Assembly (NCBI GenBank): GCA_027064585.1
Contig: JAMOPI010000033.1
Location: forward strand, 1-64,000
Reading direction: 5' to 3'
Length of the DNA stretch: 64,000 nt
Source: Candidatus Desulfofervidaceae bacterium
GTDB lineage: Bacteria; Desulfobacterota; Desulfofervidia; Desulfofervidales; Desulfofervidaceae
The translations under genes and the position numbers were made by a program. The notes beneath the pieces were generated by a model that made no database searches, had not been told where the DNA came from, and worked only from the letters and a program-made list of their open reading frames with translations. Positions 1-11,110 of this stretch are shown here, in pieces. How positions within the stretch are numbered: position 1 is the first letter of the stretch; every line of letters begins with the position of its first letter.

Positions 1-101
1 GCTTCGGCCAATCTGTATAAAGGATGTTTTGGATTGAGTTGTTCTTTTAACCTTTGTTGAAACAAACTTAGTTGTCCTTTATCAGGTCCTTTCCCTTTCA
101 T
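1..101 (-). mobile_element. IS5-family-like transposase, N-terminal fragment cut by the window edge
   Basis: An open frame on the minus strand begins with ATG at 101 and runs off the window at base 1 with no stop, giving 33 complete codons. The translation contains QLSLFQQRLKEQL followed by NPKHPLYRLAEA. This resembles the conserved N-terminus of IS5-group DDE transposases, which have a short basic start and then an N-P-x-H-P-L-Y-x-L-A motif before the DUF772-like domain. The catalytic DDE residues would lie outside the window. A possible promoter sits just upstream on the same strand: CTGACA and TAAAAA with 17 bases between. No terminal inverted repeat could be identified because the other end is not visible. 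The family call rests on about 33 residues. Confidence 0.6.
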
Positions 102-278
102 TTTGATGTCCCAAATTGCAAGGTTTTAAACTGATTTTTAGCATATCTTTGCATTTTTGTCAGCCTTATTTCAAGAAAAATGTGTGATAAAATGGTAGGT
201 TAGAGCGTTTTTCAGGGATGACTATTATAAGGCAGTCTGGAGTACCGAGAGAAGAATTTGAAACTGATTAATCTCTAA
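102..278. other. Non-coding stretch between the transposase start and the secretion-ATPase remnant
   Basis: I see no convincing gene here. The stretch is AT-rich and probably contains the right end of the insertion sequence plus a few bases of flanking DNA. An 17-codon plus-strand frame (218-271) has no recognisable similarity and no ribosome binding site. Confidence 0.4.
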
Positions 279-428
279 CAACCCACTTCAGGAGGGCAGG
301 ACATAGCAGGAATAAAAAGGGCAATGGTAGAAGAAGGAGTGAAAAGTATGTTTCAAGATGGAATAAGAAAGGTTATTCAAGGCCATACAGACCTTTCTCA
401 ACTGCTAGCAGTGGCTATGGCCGAGTGA
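279..428 (+). pseudogene. Remnant of a GspE/PilB-type secretion ATPase (C-terminus only)
   Basis: Directly after an in-frame stop (TAA at 276-278) an open frame of 49 codons reads to TGA at 426-428. Its translation includes IKRAMVEEGVKSMFQDG and then GIRKVIQGHTDLSQLL. This matches the C-terminal tail of type II secretion / type IV pilus assembly ATPases, where an I-R/K-x-A-x-x-E-G-M-x-T-M-x-x-D-G-x-x-K-x-x-x-G-x-T-x-x-E-V-L pattern closes the protein. The Walker A, Walker B and tetracysteine zinc regions are absent, so only the last ~50 residues of a ~570-residue protein remain. The transposase fragment pointing away at 1-101 suggests that mobile-element activity removed the rest. The ATG at 324 could start a 34-residue peptide, but it lacks a Shine-Dalgarno sequence. 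Confidence 0.5.
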
Positions 429-454
429 GAAGAAATTAATAAAAGAAAGTGTCC

Positions 455-904
455 TTATTTTTCACTCAGTATTTGCTTTACCAAAGCACTGATGTGTTTA
501 CCGTCAGCACGGCCGCTGACGCGGGGCATGATTTCCTTCATAACTCTACCCATGTCTTGAGGGCCTTTAGCCCCCACTTCTGCAATTACTTGGCGCACTA
601 ATTGCTCCAATTCATCATCAGAAAGCGGGGGCGGCATAAATTGCTTTAAGATTTCCAATTCTTTTTCTTCTTTCTCGGCTAGATCTAGACGATTTCCCTT
701 CTTAAACTGCGCAATCGCATCTTCTCTCTGCCGAATTTGCTTGGCCACCAATTGGTAAAATTCAGCTTCAGTCAACTTCCGCTGTAACTCTACCTCTTTG
801 TTCTTAATGGCAGCTCTTAATCCCCGCAGCGTGTCTAAGGTAATCTTATCCTTTGCCTTTAGCGCCTCTTTCAGTTTAGCATCAATCTTCGCATAAAAAG
901 ACAT
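455..904 (-). CDS. yqeY: GatB/YqeY domain-containing protein
   Basis: This 149-residue protein matches the YqeY family. The N-terminal half is helical with the family pattern LDTLRGLRAAIKNKEVE, and the C-terminal helical bundle ends with GRADGKHISALVKQIL. The C-terminal fold resembles the tRNA-binding tail of the GatB amidotransferase subunit, but the role of stand-alone YqeY proteins is not established. I chose the ATG at 904 over a possible start at 919, because a strong ribosome binding site (GGAGAGGAGGG) lies just upstream of 904 and overlaps the longer start. The gene follows rpsU by 16 bases and is probably co-transcribed with it, a pairing common in many bacteria. Confidence 0.9.
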   Translation of the reverse strand: MSFYAKIDAKLKEALKAKDKITLDTLRGLRAAIKNKEVELQRKLTEAEFYQLVAKQIRQREDAIAQFKKGNRLDLAEKEEKELEILKQFMPPPLSDDELEQLVRQVIAEVGAKGPQDMGRVMKEIMPRVSGRADGKHISALVKQILSEK

Positions 905-920
905 GGCCCTCCTCTCCATG

Positions 921-1130
921 TTAATCCTTTTGTAATAAGCCCAACCGCTTTAACCGCTTTAACAGTCTCTTCCGCGCGGCCATTTGTTTCTTCTTCCGGC
1001 GCACACTGGGTTTTTCATAAAACTGTCTCTTCTTCAGCTCCGACAGGATCCCCTCCTTCTCCACCTCTTTCTTAAAACGCTTCAGCGCCAGCTCAAAGGG
1101 CTCGTTTGGTTCTACCCTCACTCCAGCCAT
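921..1130 (-). CDS. rpsU: 30S ribosomal protein S21
   Basis: This 69-residue basic protein belongs to the S21 family, which helps the small subunit engage the mRNA start region. The diagnostic start is [20 protein letters not shown], followed by [15 protein letters not shown] and a lysine/arginine-rich tail. The frame is open further upstream to 1172, but the ATG at 1130 is preceded by GAGAGGAGGGG at good spacing and gives the normal family length. A near-consensus promoter (1171-1199) lies immediately upstream, so rpsU and yqeY form a short independent operon. Confidence 0.95.
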   Translation of the reverse strand: MAGVRVEPNEPFELALKRFKKEVEKEGILSELKKRQFYEKPSVRRKKKQMAARKRLLKRLKRLGLLQKD

Positions 1131-1170
1131 GCAAAAATCCCCTCCTCTCTGTTCAAGATTAACAAATGTC

Positions 1171-1199
1171 ATTATAATTTTCCTTGCCTTTTAAGTCAA
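1171..1199 (-). promoter_or_regulatory. Sigma-70-like promoter of rpsU-yqeY
   Basis: On the minus strand the hexamers TTGACT and TATAAT are separated by exactly 17 bases. This would start transcription about 35 bases before the rpsU start codon. The -35 box overlaps the stop codon of trpB2 (TGA at 1196-1198). Confidence 0.8.
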
Positions 1200-2551
1200 G
1201 GAATCTGCGGTAAATCCTTTAAGGCCTCTTTTATCTTCTCTTCAGGATATTCATAATCAGTCAATTTTCCTTGCAAATAGTTCTCATAGGCCGCTAGATC
1301 AAAATGTCCATGGCCACTAAAACCAATCAAAATAGCTTTTTCTTGCCCTGTTTCTTTACATTTTAGGGCTTCATCAATGCCTGCCTTTATCGCATGCGCC
1401 GTCTCTGGGGCTGGCACAATCCCTTCGGTCTGGGCAAATAGGACCGCCGCCTCAAAGACGGGATTTTGAGTATAGGCCCTGGCTTTAATTACTCCTTCCT
1501 CTACTAAGGCGCAAAGAAGAGGAGCGTCTCCGTGGTAACGCAACCCCCCAGCATGGATACCAGGTGGGACAAAGGTATGTCCTAAGGTATACATATAGAT
1601 TAATGGTGTCATACGGGCCGTATCAGCATAGTCATAACGATAAAGTCCTTTTGTTAAAGTAGGACAAGAAGCCGGTTCTACAGCAATAATCTCAGGATCT
1701 TTTTTACCCTCAAGCTTGTCCTTGGCAAAGGGAAAGGCTAGACCGGCAAAGTTGCTTCCTCCCCCTACACAACCAACAATGACATCTGGATAGTCTTCCA
1801 CCAACTTCATTTGTTTCTTCGCCTCTAGACCAATAATGGACTGATGCAAAAGGACATGGTTTAACACACTGCCCAAGGCATAGTTAGTATCTTCGTGTGT
1901 AGCTGCATCCTCTATTGCTTCCGAAATGGCAATACCAAGAGTGCCAGGGCTATCGGGATTTTCTTTTAATACCTGACGGCCAAAGTTTGTCCGCTCACTT
2001 GGTGAAGGAAAGACTTCTCCGCCCCAAATACCCATGAGTACCTTACGATAGGGCTTTTGTTCATAGCTTACTTTCACCATATATACCGTACACCTAAGCC
2101 CAAACAACTTGCAGGCAAAGGAAAGAGCACTACCCCATTGTCCAGCCCCCGTCTCTGTCGCCAGCCTTTCTACTCCTTCTACCTTGTTATAATAGGCCTG
2201 GGCTACAGCCGTATTAGGCTTGTGGCTGCCAGGAGGACTTACGCTCTCGTCTTTATAATAAATGCGGGCTGGTGTGCCTAAGGCCTTCTCCAGCCGATAA
2301 GCCCTCCTTAAAGGCGTAGGGCGCCAGAGCCTATAGACTTCCCTCACTGGCTCAGGAATAGGAATGTAGGGTTCTTGACTTACCTCCTGTTCAATCAGGG
2401 CCTTAGGAAAGATAGGCAAGAGATCTTCAGGTTTAATTGGTTCCTTTGTCTGTGGATGCAAGGGTAGCTTAAGTGGTTTAGGCAAAAAGGGCTGAATGTT
2501 AAACCAAGCTTCTGGCAACTCCTTTTCTGAAAGAATAATCTTTGTATCCAT
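1196..2551 (-). CDS. trpB2: Tryptophan synthase beta chain, TrpB2 type
   Basis: This 451-residue PLP enzyme is of the TrpB2 (TrpB-like, TIGR01415) class, which can condense serine and indole without TrpA. The Schiff-base lysine is K111 in GSHKPNTA, followed by the ETGAGQWG catalytic region and the glycine-rich phosphate loop GCVGGGSNF. The long N-terminal extension before the catalytic core and the overall length match TrpB2 rather than TrpB1 (~400 residues). The frame is open to a TTG at 2563, but GGAG inside that extension is correctly placed for the ATG at 2551, so I use the latter. No other trp genes are nearby. It lies downstream of the alpha operon, separated from rplQ by a hairpin. Confidence 0.93.
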   Translation of the reverse strand: MDTKIILSEKELPEAWFNIQPFLPKPLKLPLHPQTKEPIKPEDLLPIFPKALIEQEVSQEPYIPIPEPVREVYRLWRPTPLRRAYRLEKALGTPARIYYKDESVSPPGSHKPNTAVAQAYYNKVEGVERLATETGAGQWGSALSFACKLFGLRCTVYMVKVSYEQKPYRKVLMGIWGGEVFPSPSERTNFGRQVLKENPDSPGTLGIAISEAIEDAATHEDTNYALGSVLNHVLLHQSIIGLEAKKQMKLVEDYPDVIVGCVGGGSNFAGLAFPFAKDKLEGKKDPEIIAVEPASCPTLTKGLYRYDYADTARMTPLIYMYTLGHTFVPPGIHAGGLRYHGDAPLLCALVEEGVIKARAYTQNPVFEAAVLFAQTEGIVPAPETAHAIKAGIDEALKCKETGQEKAILIGFSGHGHFDLAAYENYLQGKLTDYEYPEEKIKEALKDLPQIP

Positions 2552-2586
2552 TTTTTTCTCCAAAATTTAAGTTCCTAAAAATTTAA

Positions 2587-2609
2587 GCCGCGGTAATTTA
2601 AACCACGGC
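2587..2609 (-). terminator. Terminator-like hairpin after rplQ
   Basis: Read on the minus strand, GCCGTGGT pairs with ACCGCGGC as an 8-bp stem with one G-U pair and a 7-base loop. It is followed by TTAAATTTTT. The position, between rplQ and trpB2, suits termination or partial termination of the ribosomal super-operon. The U tract is interrupted, so read-through into trpB2 is possible. Confidence 0.55.
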
Positions 2610-2639
2610 CTTTCATACAAAATCAAAACAATTCTTGGC

Positions 2640-3026
2640 CTATTCGGCCACTGCTTCCTCTCTCGATTCAGCCTTACGGGTCAACTCAATCAAGGCCGTG
2701 GGAGCACTATCACCTCTTCTTACTCCCACGCGGATGATGCGCGTATAGCCACCATTGACATCCTTAAAACGAGGAGCAATCTCATCAAAGAGCTTCTTTA
2801 CAACCTTTTTACTCCTTACCACCTCTAGCACTTGCCGACGCGCATGTAAGTCACCCCGCTTGGCCAAGGTAATCATCTTCTCGGCCAGAGGCTTCAATTC
2901 CTTGGCCTTAGCCTCAGTCGTCTCAATCCGCTCGTAGGTAAAGAGAGAAGTCACCATATTACGCAACATCGCCTTTCTGTGGCTGGCATTACGCCCAAGC
3001 TTTCTCCCTTGCTTTCTATGCCTCAT
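2640..3026 (-). CDS. rplQ: 50S ribosomal protein L17
   Basis: This 128-residue L17 begins with [20 protein letters not shown], the hallmark start of the family, and includes [21 protein letters not shown]. The C-terminus carries a short acidic extension ending EEAVAE. It is the last gene of the alpha operon, and its start codon lies inside the end of rpoA (11-base overlap), so translation is probably coupled. A hairpin follows the stop codon. Confidence 0.97.
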   Translation of the reverse strand: MRHRKQGRKLGRNASHRKAMLRNMVTSLFTYERIETTEAKAKELKPLAEKMITLAKRGDLHARRQVLEVVRSKKVVKKLFDEIAPRFKDVNGGYTRIIRVGVRRGDSAPTALIELTRKAESREEAVAE

Positions 3027-4044
3027 CGCTCTCCTTCCTCACTTTTTCTAGAATTTCTGGATCAGGAAAATTTTCTAACTTCATTCCCAAACCTAGGCCC
3101 AATTGGGCTAAGACATTTTTTATCTCCATCAAGGACTTACGACCAAAGTTTTTAGTTTTTAAAAGTTCGTTTTCTGTCTTTTGCACCAATTCTCCAATTA
3201 AATTTATATCAGCATTCTTAAGGCAATTAAGTGCCCGCACTGATAATTCAAGTTCGTCAATACTCTTGTGTAAAAGCTCTTTGGGAATTTCTTCCTTTTC
3301 CTCTTCTGTCTTTGGTATTTCTTCCTCCGTCTGTCTTACTGCATCCTCTGGCATGAGGAAAAATTCAAGTTGGTCAATCAAGATACGCGCGGCCTGAGAA
3401 ATTGCCTTTTCAGGCGTAATACTTCCATCTGTCCAAACTTCCAAAATTAATTTGTCATAGTCAGTAATCTGACCTACACGGGCATTGCGAACCGTAAAGT
3501 TTACTTTTCTAATGGGAGAAAAAATGGCATCTATTGGTATGGTGCCAATTGGTTGACCTTCTTCCTTATTCCTTTCTGCTGGTACATATCCCCGGCCTTT
3601 ATGCACTGTCATTTCCATGTACAACCGGCCTTCATCTGTCAGTGTGGCAATGTGCTGCTCGGGATTGATCACCTCTATTGTCCCATCACCTATGATATCA
3701 CCCGCAGTCACTTCTCCAGCTCCTTCCTTTTCAATTTTGACCGTCTTAGGGCCTTCTCCTTCCATTCTAAACCGCACCTGCTTCAGATTCAGGATAATAT
3801 CTGTCACATCTTCTAATACTCCCGGCAAGGCAGAAAATTCATGTGCCACACCTTCAATCTTAACGGCGGTAATCGCTGCTCCTTCAATGGAAGAAAGTAA
3901 GATGCGCCGCAAGGCATTGCCAATGGTAATACCATATCCCCTTTCTAAGGGCTCATAGGTAAACTTCCCATAAGTAGGAGAATATGTCTTTTCGTCCTTG
4001 ACGACCTTTTGTGGTCTAATCAATACGGTATAACCTTTTTCCAT
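3016..4044 (-). CDS. rpoA: DNA-directed RNA polymerase alpha subunit
   Basis: This 342-residue alpha subunit nucleates RNA polymerase assembly through its N-terminal dimerisation domain (roughly 1-230, with [20 protein letters not shown]). It contacts UP elements and activators through the C-terminal helix-hairpin-helix domain (roughly 265-325, with [15 protein letters not shown] and [11 protein letters not shown]). The acidic linker around [17 protein letters not shown] is longer than in E. coli. The frame extends to 4086, but the ATG at 4044 has GAGGGA upstream and gives the expected [11 protein letters not shown] start; the longer form would run into rpsD. It sits between rpsD and rplQ as in most bacteria. 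Confidence 0.96.
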   Translation of the reverse strand: MEKGYTVLIRPQKVVKDEKTYSPTYGKFTYEPLERGYGITIGNALRRILLSSIEGAAITAVKIEGVAHEFSALPGVLEDVTDIILNLKQVRFRMEGEGPKTVKIEKEGAGEVTAGDIIGDGTIEVINPEQHIATLTDEGRLYMEMTVHKGRGYVPAERNKEEGQPIGTIPIDAIFSPIRKVNFTVRNARVGQITDYDKLILEVWTDGSITPEKAISQAARILIDQLEFFLMPEDAVRQTEEEIPKTEEEKEEIPKELLHKSIDELELSVRALNCLKNADINLIGELVQKTENELLKTKNFGRKSLMEIKNVLAQLGLGLGMKLENFPDPEILEKVRKESDEA

Positions 4045-4066
4045 TGTTGATTCCCTCAAAATTACA

Positions 4067-4699
4067 TTATTTAGAATAGAACTCAACGATCAACTGCTCT
4101 TGGACCGGAATAGCAATTTCTTCTCTCGTTGGTAAGGCCTTTACTGTGCCCTTAAAGTGGTCATGATCCACCTCTAGCCAAGAGGGAATACCCCTTCTAG
4201 GAATACTCTCTATTGCCTCTTTGATAAAGGGAATCTCACGACTTTTTTCTCTAATGGAAATTTCATCTCCTACCTCCACCAGATAAGAAGGAATATCTAC
4301 CTTCTTTCCATTAACCAAGATATGTCCATGTCTGACCAACTGCCTGGCCTGATTCCGAGAATTGGCAAATCCCATGCGGTAGACAACGTTATCCAATCGT
4401 CTTTCTAAAAGAATAAGCAAATTCTCACCCGTAACACCTTTTTGCCTCTCGGCCTCTTCAAAGTAACGCCGAAACTGATTTTCTAAAACGCCATATATCC
4501 TTTTCAATTTCTGTTTTTCTCTTAAAAGCAGGGCGTATTCTGTCTTCTTTCTCCGCATTTGGCCGTGCTGGCCTGGAGGATAAGGCCTCCTTTCCATGGC
4601 ACATTTATCTGTGTAACACCGATCACCCTTTAAAAATAACTTTACGCCCTCACGGCGGCATAAACGACAAACAGGACCTCTATATCTAGCCAAAGCCAA
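4067..4699 (-). CDS. rpsD: 30S ribosomal protein S4, zinc-binding form
   Basis: This 210-residue S4 is a primary 16S rRNA binder and small-subunit assembly protein. Cysteines at 11, 14, 28 and 33 form a C-x2-C-x13-C-x4-C zinc site (the C+ form). The S4 RNA-binding domain lies around residues 95-160 with [21 protein letters not shown]. It lies between rpsK and rpoA in the alpha operon. S4 is the usual autogenous repressor of this operon, but I did not identify a pseudoknot leader. Confidence 0.96.
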   Translation of the reverse strand: MALARYRGPVCRLCRREGVKLFLKGDRCYTDKCAMERRPYPPGQHGQMRRKKTEYALLLREKQKLKRIYGVLENQFRRYFEEAERQKGVTGENLLILLERRLDNVVYRMGFANSRNQARQLVRHGHILVNGKKVDIPSYLVEVGDEISIREKSREIPFIKEAIESIPRRGIPSWLEVDHDHFKGTVKALPTREEIAIPVQEQLIVEFYSK

Positions 4700-4717
4700 C
4701 CTCCTTTTGGTAATATT

Positions 4718-5110
4718 TTAAACCCTCCGCCTCTTTGGCGGACGACAACCGTTGTGAGGAATGGGGGTCACATCCTTGATGAGGGTAATCTTCAATCCGG
4801 CTGCTTGGATAGCCCGGATGGCCGATTCTCTTCCAGCGCCTGGTCCCTTTACATATACCTCCACTCGCTTCATTCCATGTTCCATGGCCTTTTTCGCCGC
4901 ATCTTCTGCCGCCAATTGCGCTGCAAAGGGAGTACCCTTACGGGAGCCCTTCATACCCCTCACACCGCCACTTGACCAGGCGATGGTATTTCCTTGCTTA
5001 TCTGTAATTGTCACAATAGTGTTATTGAAGGTTGCCTGGATGTGGGCAATCCCTTCCTCAACCATCTTTTTCTCTTTTTTCTTCCTTCTGCCTCTTACCT
5101 TTCTCGCCAT
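4718..5110 (-). CDS. rpsK: 30S ribosomal protein S11
   Basis: This 130-residue S11 forms part of the 30S platform near the E site. The basic N-terminus ([14 protein letters not shown]) is followed by [22 protein letters not shown], and the protein closes with the family signature [18 protein letters not shown]. It is in the standard rpsM-rpsK-rpsD order with gaps of under 20 bases on each side. Confidence 0.97.
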   Translation of the reverse strand: MARKVRGRRKKKEKKMVEEGIAHIQATFNNTIVTITDKQGNTIAWSSGGVRGMKGSRKGTPFAAQLAAEDAAKKAMEHGMKRVEVYVKGPGAGRESAIRAIQAAGLKITLIKDVTPIPHNGCRPPKRRRV

Positions 5111-5126
5111 CTTTACTCCTCACCCC

Positions 5127-5507
5127 TTAAGAAGATTTTTTCTTTCTTTTACCCAAAATGGAACCACGCGGTCCCTTCCGCGTCCTCGCATTGGTACGCG
5201 TACGTTGTCCCCTTACTGGTAGTCCCCGCACATGGCGCATACCGCGGTAACAACCTATGTCTATCAAGCGCTTAATATTAGCTGCCACTTCTCGTCTGAG
5301 ATCACCCTCAACCTTATATTCTCGGTCAATGATTTCTCTGATCTTGGTCAGTTCTTCGTCTGTCAGTTCTTCTACCTTTTTGTTAAAATCTACGCCCGCT
5401 TTCTGTAAAATCTTCTGGGAAGAAGAACGCCCAATCCCATAGATATAGGTCAACGCAATCTCTATTCTTTTGCCCTTAGGCATCTCCACGCCTGCTATTC
5501 TAGCCAC
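5127..5507 (-). CDS. rpsM: 30S ribosomal protein S13
   Basis: This 126-residue S13 sits in the head of the 30S subunit and contacts the P-site tRNA and the inter-subunit bridge. It starts [20 protein letters not shown] and contains the helix-hairpin-helix region [13 protein letters not shown]. The conserved [21 protein letters not shown] segment is near the C-terminus. It directly follows rpmJ and precedes rpsK. Confidence 0.97.
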   Translation of the reverse strand: MARIAGVEMPKGKRIEIALTYIYGIGRSSSQKILQKAGVDFNKKVEELTDEELTKIREIIDREYKVEGDLRREVAANIKRLIDIGCYRGMRHVRGLPVRGQRTRTNARTRKGPRGSILGKRKKKSS

Positions 5508-5529
5508 TTCTTACCCCCTCACAAATATT

Positions 5530-5643
5530 CTAGCCTTGTCTCTGTTTATGTTTGGGATTTTCACAGATGACCCTTACCACTCCCTTGCGCTTTACAATCT
5601 TACACTTACTGCAAATTTTCTTTACTGACGCCCTTACCTTCAT
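5530..5643 (-). CDS. rpmJ: 50S ribosomal protein L36, zinc-binding form
   Basis: This 37-residue gene starts with ATG at 5641-5643 and ends with TAG at 5530-5532. The protein begins [20 protein letters not shown] and ends NPKHKQRQG. Cys11, Cys14, Cys27 and His32 form the C2CH zinc ribbon of the C+ type. It sits between infA and rpsM, the usual site for L36 at the spc/alpha junction. Confidence 0.96.
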   Translation of the reverse strand: MKVRASVKKICSKCKIVKRKGVVRVICENPKHKQRQG

Positions 5644-5655
5644 CGTTCTCCCCTC

Positions 5656-5874
5656 TTATTTGATGCGGTAAACAATCCTTCCCCGAGTCAGATCATAGGG
5701 CGAAAGTTCTACCTTCACCCTATCCCCGGGCAATATCCGAATAAAGTGCATACGCAATTTACCGGCCACATGAGCCAATACCTTATGCCCATTATCCAAT
5801 TCCACCCTAAACATGGCATTAGGTAAAGCTTCCACTACCTTGCCCTCTACTTCAATGGCATCTTCTTTTGGCAT
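5656..5874 (-). CDS. infA: Translation initiation factor IF-1
   Basis: This 72-residue protein consists of a single OB fold of the S1/IF1 type. It blocks the A site of the 30S subunit during initiation. The recognisable parts are [39 protein letters not shown] and the end [15 protein letters not shown]. It follows map by three bases and precedes rpmJ, an order typical of Gram-positive and many deltaproteobacterial spc operons. Confidence 0.97.
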   Translation of the reverse strand: MPKEDAIEVEGKVVEALPNAMFRVELDNGHKVLAHVAGKLRMHFIRILPGDRVKVELSPYDLTRGRIVYRIK

Positions 5875-5877
5875 AGT

Positions 5878-6627
5878 TTACACCCTAGACAAAATTTCGG
5901 GGCCATTTTGGGTAATGGCCACCGTATGTTCAAAGTGGGCAGATAGTTTACGATCTTTTGTAACGGCTGTCCACCCATCCGCAAGAATTTCTACCTCATA
6001 AGTACCCTCATTCACCATCGGCTCTATCGCCAGCACCATCCCTTCCTTTAACTTTATCCCCCTGCCTGGTTTTCCAAAGTTGGGCACCTGGGGATCCTCA
6101 TGCAGTGCCCTGCCAATCCCGTGGCCGACAAACTGCCTGACGACCGAATATCCATGTGCTTCTACATACCGCTGGATGGCCGACGAAATATCACCCAACC
6201 GCTTTCCAACAACCGCCTGTTCAATTCCTTTATACAAGGCCTCTTCCGTCACCCGCAGGAGCCGTTTGGCCCTCTCAGAAATTTCTCCTACGGGTACAGT
6301 AATAGCTGCGTCACCATAATAACCATCATACAACACACCAAAATCTAGACTAACAATATCCCCCTCTTTTAATACTCGCTTCTTAGAAGGAAAGCCGTGC
6401 ACCACCTCTTCGTTTATTGAAACACACAAACTAAAGGGATACCCACGGTATCCCTTAAAGGCTGGCTTTGCCCCCTTTTTTCTACACAAATTCTCTGCCA
6501 ACCTATCCAACTCTAAGGTCGTTATCCCCGGTTTAATCGTCTCCCTGAGCCTAGCCAAAACCTCAGCCACAATGGCATTACTCCGCCGCATTTTTTCAAT
6601 TTCCCAGAGAGACTTCAAAAAAATCAT
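5878..6627 (-). CDS. map: Methionine aminopeptidase, type I
   Basis: This 249-residue pita-bread metalloprotease removes the initiator methionine from nascent proteins. The metal ligands are visible: an aspartate in LDFGVLYDGYYGDAAIT (two Asp), the histidine of GHGIGRALHEDP, a glutamate in AIEPMVNEG and a C-terminal glutamate in SAHFEHTVAIT. The HGFPS substrate-pocket motif is present. It lacks the N-terminal zinc extension of type Ia enzymes. The start codon directly follows the adk stop with no gap, and its ribosome binding site lies within the end of adk. Confidence 0.96.
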   Translation of the reverse strand: MIFLKSLWEIEKMRRSNAIVAEVLARLRETIKPGITTLELDRLAENLCRKKGAKPAFKGYRGYPFSLCVSINEEVVHGFPSKKRVLKEGDIVSLDFGVLYDGYYGDAAITVPVGEISERAKRLLRVTEEALYKGIEQAVVGKRLGDISSAIQRYVEAHGYSVVRQFVGHGIGRALHEDPQVPNFGKPGRGIKLKEGMVLAIEPMVNEGTYEVEILADGWTAVTKDRKLSAHFEHTVAITQNGPEILSRV

Positions 6628-8608
<1,981 letters not shown>

Positions 8609-8611
8609 ACC

Positions 8612-9058
8612 CTATATAACCTCTACCTTCCCTCCAGCAGCCTCTATCTTAGCCTTTGCCTGCTGACTGATTTTATGTACCTTAACAATCAGAGGAAAAG
8701 AAATCTCTCCCTCACCTAAAATCTTAACCTTTAATCCTTTTTTCCTTACTAACTTTCTTTCGCGTAGGCTCTCTGGCGTTACCTCTTCATTCTCTTTAAA
8801 CTTCTTTACCAAGTCTTTTATATTTACGATGGCATATTCTTCCTTAAAGATATTCTTAAAGCCCCGTTTGGGCAAACGCCGATAAAGAGGCATCTGACCG
8901 CCTTCAAAATAGGGTGGTACTCCACCACCTGTACGTGCCTTCTGTCCTTTTTGTCCACGGCAAGAGGTATTACCATGTCCGGAACTATCACCCCGCCCAA
9001 CGCGTTTTTTACGATGAATAGCCCCATGCGCTGGTTTTAAGTTAGCTAGCGAAATCAC
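8612..9058 (-). CDS. rplO: 50S ribosomal protein L15
   Basis: This 148-residue late-assembly protein of the large subunit has the glycine/arginine-rich N-terminal extension [22 protein letters not shown] typical of L15. It continues with [17 protein letters not shown] and a C-terminal domain ending VEVI. It is located between rpmD and secY. Confidence 0.97.
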   Translation of the reverse strand: MISLANLKPAHGAIHRKKRVGRGDSSGHGNTSCRGQKGQKARTGGGVPPYFEGGQMPLYRRLPKRGFKNIFKEEYAIVNIKDLVKKFKENEEVTPESLRERKLVRKKGLKVKILGEGEISFPLIVKVHKISQQAKAKIEAAGGKVEVI

Positions 9059-9069
9059 GGCTTTCCTCC

Positions 9070-9249
9070 TTACTCTATCACCTGAACTAAGTGCTCAACC
9101 TTCTTAATCATCCCTCGTATCTGAGGGATATCAGGCATTTCCACTACTTTATTTAACTTTGTCAGCTTTAAACTCTTTAAGGTCGCCCGTTGCTTTTTAG
9201 ACCATCCATAACCACTTCTCACCAGTTTTATCTTGATTGTGCCTGCCAT
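9070..9249 (-). CDS. rpmD: 50S ribosomal protein L30
   Basis: This short gene encodes 59 residues, with ATG at 9247-9249 and TAA at 9070-9072. The protein starts [20 protein letters not shown] and contains [18 protein letters not shown] and [12 protein letters not shown], which are diagnostic of bacterial L30. It lies between rpsE and rplO, the normal place for L30. Confidence 0.95.
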   Translation of the reverse strand: MAGTIKIKLVRSGYGWSKKQRATLKSLKLTKLNKVVEMPDIPQIRGMIKKVEHLVQVIE

Positions 9250-9261
9250 TTTTTCAAACCT

Positions 9262-9756
9262 CTATAAGGACTTCAAATCTTTTCCTCTTAGTCTAGCTAC
9301 TTCTTCAGCACTTTTCATCTTGGCAAAGGTATTGATGACAGCCTTTACCAAGTTGTGAGGATTCCTAGAACCAATACACTTCGTCAACACATCCTGAATA
9401 CCAGCGGCCTCCATAATTGCCCGTACCGCACCACCAGCCTTAATCCCTGTTCCTTTTGAGGCCGGTTTTAAAATGACCTTGGCCGCCCCAAAATTGGCAA
9501 TAGCCTCATGGGGAATAGTTGTGCCCTTAATAGGCACCTTAATCATATTCCGGCGCGCCTTTTCTATGGCCTTTCTGATGGCATCTGGCACCTCATGGGC
9601 CTTTCCTAGGCCATATCCAACCATACCCTGTCCATTGCCAACAACCGCAAGGGCACTAAAACGGAAACGGCGCCCACCTTTTACAACTTTAGCCACCCTT
9701 CTTATATCCACCACTTTATCAATTAGTTGGTTGGCTTCTATCTTCTCTTCAACCAC
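9262..9756 (-). CDS. rpsE: 30S ribosomal protein S5
   Basis: This 164-residue S5 acts in decoding accuracy and 30S assembly. The double-stranded-RNA-binding-like N-terminal domain contains [21 protein letters not shown], followed by [21 protein letters not shown]. The C-terminal domain has [20 protein letters not shown]. The start codon is GTG at 9754-9756, preceded by AGGAGGGG. Confidence 0.97.
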   Translation of the reverse strand: MVEEKIEANQLIDKVVDIRRVAKVVKGGRRFRFSALAVVGNGQGMVGYGLGKAHEVPDAIRKAIEKARRNMIKVPIKGTTIPHEAIANFGAAKVILKPASKGTGIKAGGAVRAIMEAAGIQDVLTKCIGSRNPHNLVKAVINTFAKMKSAEEVARLRGKDLKSL

Positions 9757-9772
9757 GCTTTCACCCCTCCTT

Positions 9773-10144
9773 TTAAAACTCTAACCCAGCTTCTCTGGCC
9801 CCATCAGCTAGGGCCTTAACACGTCCATGATACTTAAAGCCTCCTCGGTCAAAAACCACTTTCTTTATCCCTTTCTCTAACGCCCTTTCGGCTACTAATT
9901 TTCCTACTAGCCGCGCCGCCTCTACTTTTCCCTTTATATCTTTTAGCTGTTCCCGCAAGGCAGGATCAAGGGTTGAAGCCGCCGCCAAGGTAATCCCCTT
10001 AGTATCGTCTATTACCTGGGCATAAATGTGCTTTAAGCTCCTATACACCGAAAGGCGCGGTCTCTCTGGAGTACCAAATACCTTTTTTCTTACCCGTTTC
10101 TTACGACGCAGTCTTGCCAGTCTCTTTTCTTTAGCCGATATCAT
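9773..10144 (-). CDS. rplR: 50S ribosomal protein L18
   Basis: This 123-residue 5S rRNA-binding protein has an arginine-rich N-terminus ([18 protein letters not shown]) and the family core [20 protein letters not shown]. It closes with [24 protein letters not shown]. It lies three bases after rplF and 16 before rpsE. Confidence 0.97.
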   Translation of the reverse strand: MISAKEKRLARLRRKKRVRKKVFGTPERPRLSVYRSLKHIYAQVIDDTKGITLAAASTLDPALREQLKDIKGKVEAARLVGKLVAERALEKGIKKVVFDRGGFKYHGRVKALADGAREAGLEF

Positions 10145-10147
10145 AGA

Positions 10148-10687
10148 CTACTTTCCTCCTGCTTTTCCAGCTTTACGGCGCACTTGTTCATCTATGTAAC
10201 GAATACCCTTACCTTTATAGGGCTCTGGTGGCCGGAACCGCCGAATAATGGCCGCCACCTGTCCCACTAATTCCTTATCTATTCCCTCAACGATAATCTT
10301 GTTGGTACCTTCTACCTTTAGCGTAATTCCTTCAGGGGCTTCATATTCTACTGGATGAGAAAAGCCTAGGGACATCACCAACTTCTTACCCTTCATCTCG
10401 GCCCGATAACCAAGCCCCTCTATCACCAGCACCTTTTGAAATCCCTGGGTCACGCCCGTAACCATATTGGCGATAAGCTGACGCATGAGACCATGAAAGG
10501 CCCGGGTGCGTTTGTCTTCACCTTCTCTGATCACCCGCAAGACATTCCCTTCCTGCTCTACTCTGATCTTAGGTAAAAGCTCCCGCTTTAATTCACCCTT
10601 AGGACCCCTTACCTGTACAAGACCGCCTGTAACTGTAACCTGCACTTTATCAGGAATCTCTATCGGTTTTCTCCCTATCCGTGACAT
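10148..10687 (-). CDS. rplF: 50S ribosomal protein L6
   Basis: This 179-residue protein contains two L6 folds and sits near the GTPase centre. Recognisable segments are MSRIGRKPIEIPDKV at the start, RAFHGLMRQLIANMVTGVTQGF in the middle, and the family signature RRFRPPEPYKGKGIRYIDE near residues 150-170. It is in the standard rpsH-rplF-rplR order. Confidence 0.97.
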   Translation of the reverse strand: MSRIGRKPIEIPDKVQVTVTGGLVQVRGPKGELKRELLPKIRVEQEGNVLRVIREGEDKRTRAFHGLMRQLIANMVTGVTQGFQKVLVIEGLGYRAEMKGKKLVMSLGFSHPVEYEAPEGITLKVEGTNKIIVEGIDKELVGQVAAIIRRFRPPEPYKGKGIRYIDEQVRRKAGKAGGK

Positions 10688-10696
10688 AAATCCCTC

Positions 10697-11098
10697 CTAC
10701 CAAATAGAACAAATCCACTCGCCGCCTACACCTAGTTTTCTGGCCTCTTTATCGGTAATTACCCCTTTGGAGGTAGAAAGAATGGCAATACCAAGGCCAT
10801 TTAATACCCGTGGAAGCTGTTTTTTATTTACATAAATTCGCCTACCTGGTTTGCTTACGCGTTTTAGAGAAGAAATAACGCTATTTTTGTTTTCATCATA
10901 TTTGAGAACAATTTTAATAATCCCCTGCTTTCCATCTTTAATCAGCTTATATTGCTCAATAAAACCCTCATCTTTTAAAATGCGGGCAATGGCCAGCTTC
11001 ATCTTAGAGGCCGGCACTTCTACCTCTAGGTGTTTTGCCATAATGGCATTTCTGATGCGTGTTAACATATCAGCAATTGGGTCTGTAATGTTAGACAT
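10697..11098 (-). CDS. rpsH: 30S ribosomal protein S8
   Basis: This 133-residue S8 is a primary 16S rRNA binder. In E. coli it is the translational repressor of the spc operon. The start is [17 protein letters not shown], followed by [16 protein letters not shown], and the C-terminal segment [20 protein letters not shown] holds the conserved STS(K/R)G motif. No S8 regulatory hairpin was identified in rplE. Confidence 0.97.
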   Translation of the reverse strand: MSNITDPIADMLTRIRNAIMAKHLEVEVPASKMKLAIARILKDEGFIEQYKLIKDGKQGIIKIVLKYDENKNSVISSLKRVSKPGRRIYVNKKQLPRVLNGLGIAILSTSKGVITDKEARKLGVGGEWICSIW

Positions 11099-11110
11099 AT
11101 CCCACTCCCC

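Noticed and set aside
401-412. Perfect 12-base palindrome ACTGCTAGCAGT
   Set aside because: It lies inside the secretion-ATPase remnant, has no U tract and no second copy that I noticed, so I do not call it an operator or terminator.
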